A DNA stretch of 19,437 nt from UBA1756 sp045627805 (GTDB lineage Bacteria; Bacteroidota; Bacteroidia; Bacteroidales; WCHB1-69), in NCBI GenBank assembly GCA_045627805.1, contig JAZQOJ010000043.1:1-19437 (forward strand), given 5' to 3'. Positions 1-10,109 of this stretch are shown piece by piece. The notes under the pieces were generated by a model that saw only the letters and a list, made by a program, of their open reading frames with translations, had not been told where the DNA came from and searched no databases. Within the stretch, counting starts at the first letter, position 1. Each line of letters begins with the position of its first letter. Both the position numbers and the translations under genes were made by a program.

Positions 1-1301
1 TCTTCGATGTTGTTGATTTGCGCCAGCGAGAAGGAGAAATTGTCGTTGTTGTCAACGGCGAAGACGCGGTAGTAGCCGCGGCTTCGGTCGTGCGCGTTCT
101 TGTCGGTCCACTGGCGGGTTTTGGGCGCGAGCAGGTCGGTGACTTTGTCCCACGGGCCTGCCGGGTCGTTGGAGAAGGTAATCACGAATCCCTTGAGGTC
201 GTCGTCTTCGCGGTCCATCGACCAGTTGAGCACGCAGGTTTGGTTGTCTTCGGGAACGATGAATTCGAGCACGGGCACGCAGGGCGGAATGAGGTCCTGC
301 ATTTCAAAAGATTTTGATTCGCGTTCAGGGGCGTAGTCGCCGAACGCATCGAAGGCGCGCACGCGGTAGGTGTATTTCTTGTTCAGTTCGAGAGAGTCGA
401 GGTATCCGACATTGCCTTCCAGGATGCGGGCCACGTCGTCGCCGAGTACTTCGCGGGTTCCCTGGTCGGGCGTGTAGCCGAAAACGGGTGCCTCGGTGAG
501 CGATTCCCAGTGGCGGCCGTTGTCGGCGCTGCGCTCAACGTAGTAGCCGGAAAGGCGGTTCTTCTGCCAGTAAACGAGCCCGGTGAAGGGACCGTTCTGG
601 TAGAACTCGATGTCGGGAATCAGGTCTTCTTCTGTACGAACAAAAGGTTTGCAATCGACATCGATGATTTTGATGGGCGAAAGGGCCATCTCTTGCGGCA
701 CCAGGCATTGGATGTGGTAGGTGTAGGTTTCGCCTTTTACCACGTCGCGGTCAACGAAGCGGAGGCCGAGGGCGTCGGCGGCATCACGGCTCGACTCTGC
801 CGCCATATAGGCCATCATCTGTCGCTGGGTTTGCTCCTGCTCGCGGCGGAAGACGTAGTTGACCAGTCCGTCCGACTCCGACGGATTGAAGTATGACGGG
901 CCGTAAAGGGCTTGTGCGGCGGCTCCCACATAGAGGTTGGTGGAGTCGTAGCGCGCCATCATCTCTTCCAGTGTCATCGCCTTGATGGGTTTGGAGTTGA
1001 GCACTTTGGTTAAAACGGTGTCGCCTTTCTGAAGTTCGGAGGCGTTCTTGTCGCGGATGATGTTCCAGCCGTAGTAATTGGCCGACAGCCAGAAGCCGGC
1101 GTTCTGCGGGGCCCAACGGAGCACGATGCTGTCGCCATAACTGCGTGCCACCACGATGAAGTCGTAAAGTGTTTGCTGCGGTTCTTCCTGCGATTCGGCC
1201 GCAGTGGCCTGGCTTTCATTTTCCTGTGCCTGCACTGCATTGCCCACAAGTCCGATGGCAATCAGAAACAAAAAGATTGGAAATATCGTTTTTCTTATCA
1301 T
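1..1301 (-). CDS. Secreted protein with fibronectin-III-like domains (3' end cut by window)
   Basis: I translated this frame by hand from the ATG at 1301. It stays open for 433 codons to the window edge, so the C-terminus is missing. Residues 1-26 form a Sec signal peptide: a basic start (MIRKT), a hydrophobic core, and cleavage after VQA. Residues about 30-220 match no domain I know. Residues about 225-325 and 337-425 look like two fibronectin-III-like beta-sandwiches, with phrases such as GYYVERSADNGRHW, YTYRVRAFDAFGDY, CVLNW and GYYRVFAVDNNDN. The gene follows the giant protein gene by 48 bases with no promoter or terminator visible between them, so it is probably the third gene of the same operon. 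I infer an exported envelope or surface protein that binds a partner through its beta domains. The true function is unknown. A type IX sorting tail could lie in the missing part. Confidence 0.85.
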   Translation of the reverse strand, partial: MIRKTIFPIFLFLIAIGLVGNAVQAQENESQATAAESQEEPQQTLYDFIVVARSYGDSIVLRWAPQNAGFWLSANYYGWNIIRDKNASELQKGDTVLTKVLNSKPIKAMTLEEMMARYDSTNLYVGAAAQALYGPSYFNPSESDGLVNYVFRREQEQTQRQMMAYMAAESSRDAADALGLRFVDRDVVKGETYTYHIQCLVPQEMALSPIKIIDVDCKPFVRTEEDLIPDIEFYQNGPFTGLVYWQKNRLSGYYVERSADNGRHWESLTEAPVFGYTPDQGTREVLGDDVARILEGNVGYLDSLELNKKYTYRVRAFDAFGDYAPERESKSFEMQDLIPPCVPVLEFIVPEDNQTCVLNWSMDREDDDLKGFVITFSNDPAGPWDKVTDLLAPKTRQWTDKNAHDRSRGYYRVFAVDNNDNFSFSLAQINNIE

Positions 1302-1349
1302 TATATTTTATTTAAATGATTATACGTTTGAGTTCTATTTTTAGATTGA

Positions 1350-4300
1350 CTATTTGCTTATCGTTTTTTTCAAAGCAGTTCCATCATCATTATCCATATA
1401 TTGAATGCATTTGCTGTTGTTGAGTTTGGTTTGCAGTGTCGTGCCGCTCAGTTTCACCGTATAGGTGCTACCGGGATAGACCGCTGTGTTGGGGTAGAAA
1501 ATCTGCGAAGCCGGATATTCCTTGGTCTTGACGGCCTTGGCGATTTTCATCAGATTGTCTTCAAAGTTGTCGCCTTCTGCACTCAGGAAAAGAACCCGAA
1601 CCTTATTGGTCAGTTGGGATGGCACAGTAAAAGTGCTGCTCGAATACCACCGTCCTAACATATTTGCCTTTGTGGTAGAGAATCCTTCGTTATTCTGATT
1701 ATGACGATAATTGTAATATTTTGCCGTGCTGCTTTCCGTATAGAAGTCGCGGGCAAATCCCTGCGGCCCCGTGTTGGTGGGCTGTCCAAAGGCGCTCCAC
1801 CAATAAAATGACCACCACTTGTCTTTATCTGGCAAATCTCCGGCAGTCAGGAAATATCGCTCTTTCCCGTGATTAATGTTAATAGAGGTTCCATCTCTGA
1901 GAGTATATTCGGTGAGGCGACCTACATCATCCAACACCGTCATATAGTGCGTTACGAGGTAGATTTCCGGAATCTCGAAGGGGAATCCGTCAGGAGCGAA
2001 GTAGGAGTTCTTGTACGTTGATGAATAGTAAGACTGGAAATAGCTTGTTTTATGCGACCAACCTCGGTTATCAAATGCTCGCGCGTGCTGCTGGCATTTT
2101 TGTTTGAAGTCGTGGAACATCTTGATGTCATCAACCATCGTATGTGTCGCATAGTCGGTAATGGTGATGGAATAGGTGGAGGTACCTTGTCCGATTGAGC
2201 ATCCCGAGTAGTTTTGGGAGAAATAGGTCTCCGACATCGGCTGTATTTGTTGAGAGCTGGAAATTTCAAGAAGGCACGGGTAGTCAACTGACGTCGGGTG
2301 GTAGCCAGCCGACTTGCATCTTGATAGACTGTAACCCTGTAGGCGGAGCTCGATATGCGGGAATTTGGTGGTACCGGCTTTGAAACCTCCAGCCAGAATA
2401 CGTTTCAACTCTGTTGTGAGGCTTGCATCCGATACGGTTGTGTTGCCCGTGCTTGAAAACGTCAACTCGTCATCTTCGTCCTTTTTACTGTATCGTTTTT
2501 CCATAAAGGGCGTGGTTTTGAAACTGCTTTCCATTGATAGGAAATTAGAAAAGTACTGATTGTACATATTACTCAGGTTGGCATCACCGCCATCTGTCAA
2601 TGTCATAAAGAAACGTGGAGGCAGTTCGCAGGAGGTGTTGTAGCGTTTGGCATCGTTCGGGTCATACGGGAGGAATAGCCAGTAGTTTTTGTTGGAAGAA
2701 AAGCTTAACGAGTTGTATGAAGAATAAACAGTTGCGTTTTTAGATGACAAATCCGAAGAGAGTTTCTTGTAGTCGATGTTGGTTCCGTTAGCATATTGTG
2801 CTGGCGTACAGCTGTTGGAGAAGGTGCGGGCGAAATACTCTCCGTAGGTTTCGTAATTGTAATCAACGAACCAGGTCCACTCGTAGATGCAGTTGCCCAC
2901 GGAAGACGCGGCCTTGTACGAGGCGTTCATCTTGATGCGGTAGTAGGTCATTGAGTCTTTGCCATCGTCCTTTTTGCTTTGGTAGATTTCGTCGAGTTGC
3001 TGGTTCTGGATATCGATTTCTGTATTTGCAGTGTTCGTTTGCTTGAAGCCAAGCCAGTTTGTATAGCTCCACCCGCCCTTACCAGCTACTATGGCATTGT
3101 GTGCGTCTTGGGCCTGAGTATAAACACTGTTGCTGATTCGGCTTGAATATTCCGCCTTCTTGGTGGTGACACTTATCGCATCATTGGCTTTGGACACCGC
3201 TTCATCGTAGGCGTTGTTATCTACAATGATGAATCTGAGTTTGTGCGGACCATATCCATTACTTCCATACTCTTTTTTCGGGAGGTGGACCTTCACGTAT
3301 GGCACGCTTCCGTCGTTATAATAGGCATAAGAACATTCTTCGGCGTCGCCCGCTTCGCCTTTGTATTTCAATAAGAAAATCTTGAGCGTTTTTCCGTTTT
3401 TGCTTAATTTGTCTTTGTCAAAGATGTCGCTTCGGTCGGAATACAGGTAAAGCATTGCATTGGGAATTATCAAGGCGCTTTTCCGTATGGTTACATATTC
3501 TTTAGAAGGGAATACGCGGTCGCCGTTGTAGGGCCAGGAGAACACGACATTGCCCTCCAGACTTTCGCCTAAGGGATTGGTCTTGAAATACAATACGGTA
3601 TCCTTCGTGAAGTCGTCCACGTAATACTTTTTCGTTGCGTCATCGTAGAAGGTGGGATCGTACCAATCGTAACTGGTTCCGGCCGAGCTTTTGGTCTTTC
3701 CTTTGTTTACGCCACTGACGTAGTATGGCAAATCTTGTCCACCAGGATTCTTGATGGAATAGCTGGAAGCAGCTTTCTTCCTCCACTCAAACGCGCGTGC
3801 CTGAAGCGTGAGCTTGCTGTCGGCGTTGGGCACGAAACCGCCCGTCTGGGTTTCAAAGAAGATGGTGTTCTCATCCTTGCTGCTGGGCGTGAATTGCAGG
3901 GTTTGTCCGCCAGTGGTGGTGCTGTAGTTTTTGGCGCTACCCTTGCGGATTTCGTGTTTTGCCTTGCTGTCGATAAACGTAAAATAGAAACGGCGCGCCG
4001 TACTGCCTTTCTCATCGGTGAGGTAAACCTCTTTGTCCCAGGGCATATTGGAAACGATGGTGCCCATTTGCAGCGACGACTGCAGGTTGCAGGATTTTTG
4101 GGCCTCCGTTTCGGTTGCGAAGCCCGGGGTTACGCTTTGGAACAGATTCACGTTGGCGAGCGGGTCGCCGATTTCGGGCACGCACACATCGCCCACCTTG
4201 AAGTCAACGCTGGTGCTGAACTTGAGCAGGCCGTTCAGCATATTCACCTTGAAACGGAGCAATCCGTAGGCATACGACGGGTTCGGACCGCCGCCCTGGA

Positions 4301-7300
4301 GCAACGCGCCCACACCGGATTTGAACAGCGTGAAGTTGCCTTTCCAGAAGCCGAGGTTGATTTTCAAACCCACGGCGCATTGCAAGGCCGCATAAATCTG
4401 GCCCATCGCGTAGAAGTTGTTCTTTCCGAGCTGCGAATGTCCCGGACAGCCCTTGCCCTTCACGTCGAGCAAAGCCACGTCGAAGCCGAGATCGACGGAG
4501 CCGCTGAAATAGAGGAAGGCGTAATATTCCACGCTGGAATGGAAAGTGGCTCCAAGGCAGAAACCGCCGCCTTTGTCAATGGTGAGCCAGTCGTTGCTGT
4601 TGATTTTTCTGGCATTCTTGATTTCGTTGTTGTCGGCATCAATTTTTTTGCCGGAAGTGCTGGTGAAGAATTTCTGCAAATCGGAACTCATCTGCGGCAT
4701 CTGATAGGCAAAAGCGTTACCCGTCTGCAAATAGAATGTGAACTCCGATTTGGATTTGTAAATTTTCACATCGAGATTTTCCGAAACACGCACCCGCTTG
4801 TCGTAGTCGGGCTTGCCAATGGCGAAATACCATTCGGTAGCCCCTGCCTTGTGCGAACCCACTGCCTTTTTGTAATACTTTAGTTCGAAATCAATCGGAA
4901 TGCTTACACTGGTAGAGAAGGTGAAGGTCTTGTTGTTGGTATTGGTGGATGCATTGGCGGCATCCTCGCGCTGGTTGGCATCGTGCGAACCCAGGCCATT
5001 CTCTTTCTTCAAATTGTCAAGCTCTGTGTTGAGATTGGAGTTGGTGCTGAGACTTGCTCCGGTGTGGGAAACCGTCAGCGTTTTGCTGCTCTTCAGCTCG
5101 CTGGTGCCGAGGCCGTCCAGCAAATCCGACAGGTCGAAACTTGATTTCGCCGCAATCGACAGACGGAAGAAGTCGTATTCTTTGGTCTTTTCAAATCCGA
5201 TGATGGCTTTGGCGTGAGCCAGCGGCGACTTGTTGTTTTTCCCGTCGCCCGGCGTGATGGCCTTGTCCATTGTGCTCACCACGTAGGCGTTGGCATCGAT
5301 GAAAATGCCGGAAAAATGCTTGTTGGCCATACGCAGCGAAATCAGACCGTCGGCGTTCAGGGTGTTTTCAGCCCCTGTGAGTGCCAGACTGATGCCGGCA
5401 TTGGCCACCCAGTTGTTCTTGGCCGGAACGAATTCCATTCCGGACGTGCAAACCTTTTCCTGGTCAGTGTTTTTTTCCGATGTTTTCAACAAACCTGCGG
5501 CACTGTACCTGTCATCGGTAAGCGAATATTTGGGTTTCATATTGTAAGCGAAACCGCCAGAGAAGCCGTTGATGCTCACCGTGCCGAGCGGAATGCCGGG
5601 AGAGAACTTGCAGGCCCCGTCGAAATACCACCATCTGTAATTGCTCCCATTCTCTTTTTTGTTTCCAAAGCCGACATTCATCTTGAGTGTCACAACGCTC
5701 ATCATCGAAACGGAGAGCGAACCGCCGAAGCCGTCGCCCATCTCCGGATGGGCAGTCTTGTCGTAAAAGTCAAGCTTGCCGTTCAATTTGAAGACGGTGA
5801 AGTCGATGTCGTCAAAATTGATGGAGTTGAGCTTGTGTCCCACATCTACGATGTGGAATTTGTTGGCGGGATCAACAATTCCCCAAACGGAAAATCCGCA
5901 TTCGGCTCCCAGATCGCAGTCTTCCGTGTCGAATTTCATCTGCCCGGCAATGTCGAAACCGAGTTTCAGCTTGCCTTTTTCAGCAATCTGGGCGATGGGT
6001 TTGAATTTGGTGAGACTGAAACTGAAACCGCCGAAGGAGATGTCGGCATCTTTGCTGCTCTTGCTCTCGGTCGTGCCGGCTCCGTTGGAAGCCAGCCCGC
6101 CAATGGTTTTCTGCGGAGAGGCAAACGACCAGTCGCCGATGTCGAACGAGAACTTGTCGCAGGAAGCCGTTCCGTTGCCGTTTTTCCCCAGGTTGTAATT
6201 GCGCATACCCATATGTTCGAACTTCACCAGCGTGAAGTTGACAGGAATGCCGATTTTGTTGAAATCGACATTGATTTCCCCGTTCATCGTCAAGTCAATG
6301 CGGGTATTCTTCTCTTTGTATATTTTTTTGATTCTGAAATAGGAAGACCTATCGTCAAATCTCACTTTGGCTATCCACAGGTCGAGGTCGAGGATGGTGT
6401 CGGTGGCGTGGATGCCGAATTCGAGACTGTCGGCGCCGATGGAGCATTCATACTTGAGGTGGCCCTTGAACAGGGGAAGTCCCATCTTGCCTTGGATGAT
6501 GCCCGTCTTGTATTTGTTTTTGACGAACTTCACACAGACGGTGTCGAGGGAGAATGCCCAGCCACCGCCCGATTTGGTTTCCGCTCTCACAATGTCTTGC
6601 GCGAAGATGTCCACGCTGAAGCCGTTTCGGTCGATGAGCAGTCCCCGGGTTCCGAAATTGATTCGGCTGCCGGGATAGCAGTAGTGGACGGAGTCTTCCA
6701 CGGTGCCGTTGATGCCGTGCTTGTAAGTCACCACCGAGTCTTTGTTCTCCAGGTCTTCATCCACGAAAGTGTTGCTGATTTCGTCGGAAAGGAATACGGT
6801 GAGCTCGTCCCAGTAGAAGCCCTGCCACTCTTTCTTTTCCTTGTCGGAGGCGTCTTTCCCGCCTTTGTTATCCCCTTGCGGCTTCGCGTCTTCCGGAGCT
6901 CCGGCGGCGAAGTAGTCTTTCGGGAAGGTGATTTCCTTCGGACTTTCGCTCGAAGAGTGGTCGTAGAAGATGCCCTTGCCCGTCGGCACGAAGGTGAAAC
7001 GGTCGGCACCGGCTACGGCAAACGGGTCCATCGTGATCCTGGCCACCCAGTCGTCCCAGTCCTTGATTTTCGTGTAAAGATTCGCGTGCACGGTTTTGCC
7101 CTTGCGCGGCGTGCCGTCCTTCTCAATGCCCATCACGTCGTTGCTGTTCATATCGAACTCGATCTGCGCCATCATACAGTCGAGTTTGCCCGTATCGACA
7201 ATGATGACGGTTCCGTCTTTCGGATTCGCGAAGTTGGACGATTTCTTGAAACGCATCTTGTAGCCGTCGTTCAGATTTATCTCGTAGTCGCGGCCCATAA

Positions 7301-10091
7301 AGAGTTCGATGTGCGTGCTGGAGTTGCCGAGAAATCCCTGCTGGTCCATACACACGTTGTTGGCTAAAAACGGCACGTAGGCGTTGTCGCTCTGCGCCGC
7401 GAAAATGGCCCAGATGTTCATCAAGGCCGTCACCGGCGAGAAGAACATATTGTTGATGGCGAAGATGACGTTTTTCGAGCCCGTCAATTCGTCGTCGGTA
7501 ACGCTCAACGGGAAGGTGAGCACTTCCGTCTGTATGTTTCCGCCCGTCAGCACGCCGGCGATGCCGCCATACTTTTTCGCATATTTCTCACCGTTCTTTT
7601 TGAATTTGTCGTAATAACCTTTGAGCTTCTCATTCTCGCCCATCTTCGAGACAACGGAATTGATGTCGTCATTGGTCCATTCCGACATCTCGATGTCGTT
7701 CATCAAGGCATCAATGTAGAGCGACGAGTCGGTAGCCGTGCTTACGGCCGATCCCTTGATGATCTGGTGGTCTTTGTTGATTTGGATGGAATCGACCTTT
7801 ACTTTCAGACGCACGTCCACGCCCAGCGGATGCCAAATCACGTAGCCGTCGCCGTTGTAAACCTTCTTTTCCTCGTCGTATTGGCAGGTCTGCATCACCA
7901 GCGGAAAGTTGCCCATCTTCAGCTCGACGCGGTCGTTGACCAAGCTCTCCGCTGTCGGCGTGATGGTTTCCTTGCTCAGTTCGTCGAGCGCTTTCGGAAA
8001 ACACTTGATTTTGTTGTTGAGGTCGGCCACGAATTCGGGCGGCGCCACCAGTTTGAACGTGGCGGGGTGCGATACGCCCTTATTTAGTATATTGTAATGC
8101 GCGGAAGTGTCCTCTTTCTGCTTGATCCACGCTTCCACATACGCAACATATTGTTTGTCAACCTTTAAGCTGTCAAATAAGACGGTGTCGATGTATTCCG
8201 TCGTCGCGATGCTGTCTTTTGTAAAGAAAAAGTCTTTCACTTTGTCGGGCGTTTTCCCTTTGGGCAGGATCCCGATTTTCAGTTTGTAATAAACAGAATC
8301 CTGATAATCAACACCATACGCTGATTTCCAACGGAAAGAGAAACTTTCTCGCTTGGTTACGTCTGGCAGTTCCGTCCAACTGTCATCATCCCACTCTTTT
8401 TCTGTCAGGTCAACGGGGTAGGTGAATTCCGGCGGATAAACCTTGTCGAGCGCGCCCGAGTCGATGCCCCACGCAAAAACGACATTCGATTCGTAAATGT
8501 CGTTGGCAAACATCACTTCGTTCACAATGCTGTCGTGATTGCTCGGCACATTGTGGATGTATTCCGTAATGGTGTAAGTGGTTTTTTGATTATAAGAATA
8601 GAAAACTTCCGATTTCAAATTCAGCACGTACTTGTATCCTTCCTGCAAAGTGTCTTTGGCCCATTCCTGATAAAAATCAATCAGTTGGGTGTCGTTTACA
8701 TCGAAAGTGCTTCCGGGACAATTGAGTTCAAGCTCTTGGGTGCGGAGCGGCTGCACATTCATCGAGTTGGCAACCTCGCCGCCCACATATTCGTAAAGCG
8801 AGGCGATGTACTTGACGCGGAAAACGGAGTCGCCGCGCACCGGCATCCATTGCACGGGCAGCGCTTCCGACGGCGTGACCTGATAATAGGGCTCTTCACC
8901 GCCAACAAAACTGCCGCCGCTACCAGCCGGAACATTCGCGGCCTCGCCCGACAAGCGTGTCTGCAAAGCCGTAATCGTCGTCTGGTCCTTGCCCGGACTT
9001 ACGAAATAGGGCTCGCGGATGCTTTTCTTCACTTCCGCCCGGTTGTCGCTGACGCTCGACGTGATGTTGGCACCGGTGTTGTCGGGCTGCTGTACGGGAT
9101 CGTCGCCCCAGACAAAGGCGATGACCTGGCTCTTGCCGTCGTTGCTGAGCCGCACTTCGGTGAGCAGATTGTTTCTCAAGGTCGCCTGCACCTGCGCCGC
9201 GTAAACGTGTCCGCGCTGTAACCTGAAATGACGGTTGGCCATCGTGTCGTGCTGGTACGAGGTGCGTGTCTTGTTGTCGATGGTCGCCACCGTGGGGTTT
9301 TGTACGATGGCATCCTGGATGTTTTGGCCTTTGTAAACCTCAACGATTTTCAAAGTGTAATTGAAGTCATTGGGAGTCAAACAGTTGGAAATGACGCCTG
9401 TCCAACTGAAGTTGACGTTTCGTTGTAGCGGAAGAACGACGTAGGGAGCGATGTTGGGGGCGCTGATGGTGGAAGTAACGCGCACTGGCTGGTTGTTGAG
9501 GTGGGACAAGCTGAATCCGTTGACGGGCGATGTGAATTCGGGGGCCGAACCGGAGTAGCAGATCGAAAACACGTAGCACACCTGTTCGCCCAGCTGCATG
9601 GGATTCTGGTCGTTGTGCCCGGTCCACTGGTAGGGCGTGATGCAGAAACGGTACTGGCCTTCGGGCAAAGTGAACACGTTGTTCACCAATTTGGCACGGT
9701 CCACGTTGGTTTCGTAGGCGTTGGCGTTGAGGTTCCCGATGATTTGGTCGAAATGGTTGCGGTGCAGCTGCACGGCCGTTCCCACGCCAACGGTGATGGG
9801 CATCGCGGGCTGGTATTCCTTTTTCGTGTTCACGAAGAAACTCTCGCCCGTGGCCGAGAAGTCGCACGAAAGCGAGATGGTGAAGTAGATGTCCTTCGCC
9901 TCCGCCGACGTGTTCATCATCTGTATGTTGAAATAGCGTCCGGGGTCATCTAAGTAATTGAACCCGCCCGACGGGAAAAGCCGGACCTTGGGCGTGATGG
10001 TGGTCACGATGGAGTTATTTTGCGCAGACAAATTCCCTATCTGCGTCAACAACGTTACGATGAATAAGGAAAGAATAGCGAATTTTTTCAT
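1350..10091 (-). CDS. Giant secreted protein, 2,913 residues, N-terminus resembling TANFOR-type domain proteins
   Basis: Residues 1-23 are a clear signal peptide (MKKFAILSLFIVTLLTQ..., cut near LSA-QNN), with no lipobox. Residues about 28-180 resemble, from memory, the roughly 150-residue TANFOR domain of large Bacteroidetes proteins: 'PEGQYRFCITPYQW' then a Cys-rich end. Fibronectin-like stretches starting 'PEFTSPV' (about 186) and 'PEFTYPVD' (about 550) follow. A segment near 717-783 contains NGDGYVIWHPLG. Residues about 1150-1970 are strongly beta-patterned and include WWYFDGACKFSPG, NGFSGGFAYNM (about 1510) and LLQGGGPNPSYAYG (about 1920); I recall similar stretches in other uncharacterised Bacteroidetes giants. 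There is no T9SS tail at the C-terminus (ends ALKKTISK). The gene lies 18 bases after the barrel gene, so it is co-transcribed. I infer a periplasmic or surface structural protein or adhesin exported with the barrel's help; no enzyme motif is visible. The reading frame is intact throughout. Confidence 0.9.
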   Translation of the reverse strand: MKKFAILSLFIVTLLTQIGNLSAQNNSIVTTITPKVRLFPSGGFNYLDDPGRYFNIQMMNTSAEAKDIYFTISLSCDFSATGESFFVNTKKEYQPAMPITVGVGTAVQLHRNHFDQIIGNLNANAYETNVDRAKLVNNVFTLPEGQYRFCITPYQWTGHNDQNPMQLGEQVCYVFSICYSGSAPEFTSPVNGFSLSHLNNQPVRVTSTISAPNIAPYVVLPLQRNVNFSWTGVISNCLTPNDFNYTLKIVEVYKGQNIQDAIVQNPTVATIDNKTRTSYQHDTMANRHFRLQRGHVYAAQVQATLRNNLLTEVRLSNDGKSQVIAFVWGDDPVQQPDNTGANITSSVSDNRAEVKKSIREPYFVSPGKDQTTITALQTRLSGEAANVPAGSGGSFVGGEEPYYQVTPSEALPVQWMPVRGDSVFRVKYIASLYEYVGGEVANSMNVQPLRTQELELNCPGSTFDVNDTQLIDFYQEWAKDTLQEGYKYVLNLKSEVFYSYNQKTTYTITEYIHNVPSNHDSIVNEVMFANDIYESNVVFAWGIDSGALDKVYPPEFTYPVDLTEKEWDDDSWTELPDVTKRESFSFRWKSAYGVDYQDSVYYKLKIGILPKGKTPDKVKDFFFTKDSIATTEYIDTVLFDSLKVDKQYVAYVEAWIKQKEDTSAHYNILNKGVSHPATFKLVAPPEFVADLNNKIKCFPKALDELSKETITPTAESLVNDRVELKMGNFPLVMQTCQYDEEKKVYNGDGYVIWHPLGVDVRLKVKVDSIQINKDHQIIKGSAVSTATDSSLYIDALMNDIEMSEWTNDDINSVVSKMGENEKLKGYYDKFKKNGEKYAKKYGGIAGVLTGGNIQTEVLTFPLSVTDDELTGSKNVIFAINNMFFSPVTALMNIWAIFAAQSDNAYVPFLANNVCMDQQGFLGNSSTHIELFMGRDYEINLNDGYKMRFKKSSNFANPKDGTVIIVDTGKLDCMMAQIEFDMNSNDVMGIEKDGTPRKGKTVHANLYTKIKDWDDWVARITMDPFAVAGADRFTFVPTGKGIFYDHSSSESPKEITFPKDYFAAGAPEDAKPQGDNKGGKDASDKEKKEWQGFYWDELTVFLSDEISNTFVDEDLENKDSVVTYKHGINGTVEDSVHYCYPGSRINFGTRGLLIDRNGFSVDIFAQDIVRAETKSGGGWAFSLDTVCVKFVKNKYKTGIIQGKMGLPLFKGHLKYECSIGADSLEFGIHATDTILDLDLWIAKVRFDDRSSYFRIKKIYKEKNTRIDLTMNGEINVDFNKIGIPVNFTLVKFEHMGMRNYNLGKNGNGTASCDKFSFDIGDWSFASPQKTIGGLASNGAGTTESKSSKDADISFGGFSFSLTKFKPIAQIAEKGKLKLGFDIAGQMKFDTEDCDLGAECGFSVWGIVDPANKFHIVDVGHKLNSINFDDIDFTVFKLNGKLDFYDKTAHPEMGDGFGGSLSVSMMSVVTLKMNVGFGNKKENGSNYRWWYFDGACKFSPGIPLGTVSINGFSGGFAYNMKPKYSLTDDRYSAAGLLKTSEKNTDQEKVCTSGMEFVPAKNNWVANAGISLALTGAENTLNADGLISLRMANKHFSGIFIDANAYVVSTMDKAITPGDGKNNKSPLAHAKAIIGFEKTKEYDFFRLSIAAKSSFDLSDLLDGLGTSELKSSKTLTVSHTGASLSTNSNLNTELDNLKKENGLGSHDANQREDAANASTNTNNKTFTFSTSVSIPIDFELKYYKKAVGSHKAGATEWYFAIGKPDYDKRVRVSENLDVKIYKSKSEFTFYLQTGNAFAYQMPQMSSDLQKFFTSTSGKKIDADNNEIKNARKINSNDWLTIDKGGGFCLGATFHSSVEYYAFLYFSGSVDLGFDVALLDVKGKGCPGHSQLGKNNFYAMGQIYAALQCAVGLKINLGFWKGNFTLFKSGVGALLQGGGPNPSYAYGLLRFKVNMLNGLLKFSTSVDFKVGDVCVPEIGDPLANVNLFQSVTPGFATETEAQKSCNLQSSLQMGTIVSNMPWDKEVYLTDEKGSTARRFYFTFIDSKAKHEIRKGSAKNYSTTTGGQTLQFTPSSKDENTIFFETQTGGFVPNADSKLTLQARAFEWRKKAASSYSIKNPGGQDLPYYVSGVNKGKTKSSAGTSYDWYDPTFYDDATKKYYVDDFTKDTVLYFKTNPLGESLEGNVVFSWPYNGDRVFPSKEYVTIRKSALIIPNAMLYLYSDRSDIFDKDKLSKNGKTLKIFLLKYKGEAGDAEECSYAYYNDGSVPYVKVHLPKKEYGSNGYGPHKLRFIIVDNNAYDEAVSKANDAISVTTKKAEYSSRISNSVYTQAQDAHNAIVAGKGGWSYTNWLGFKQTNTANTEIDIQNQQLDEIYQSKKDDGKDSMTYYRIKMNASYKAASSVGNCIYEWTWFVDYNYETYGEYFARTFSNSCTPAQYANGTNIDYKKLSSDLSSKNATVYSSYNSLSFSSNKNYWLFLPYDPNDAKRYNTSCELPPRFFMTLTDGGDANLSNMYNQYFSNFLSMESSFKTTPFMEKRYSKKDEDDELTFSSTGNTTVSDASLTTELKRILAGGFKAGTTKFPHIELRLQGYSLSRCKSAGYHPTSVDYPCLLEISSSQQIQPMSETYFSQNYSGCSIGQGTSTYSITITDYATHTMVDDIKMFHDFKQKCQQHARAFDNRGWSHKTSYFQSYYSSTYKNSYFAPDGFPFEIPEIYLVTHYMTVLDDVGRLTEYTLRDGTSININHGKERYFLTAGDLPDKDKWWSFYWWSAFGQPTNTGPQGFARDFYTESSTAKYYNYRHNQNNEGFSTTKANMLGRWYSSSTFTVPSQLTNKVRVLFLSAEGDNFEDNLMKIAKAVKTKEYPASQIFYPNTAVYPGSTYTVKLSGTTLQTKLNNSKCIQYMDNDDGTALKKTISK

Positions 10092-10109
10092 TATGGTTGG
10101 AATTTTTGA

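Noticed and set aside
5214..7367. 717-codon open frame on the plus strand
   Set aside because: It lies wholly opposite the giant protein gene, has no signal, promoter or domain I recognise, and its residue pattern follows the sense strand's codon bias. The same applies to the frame at 3735-4883.
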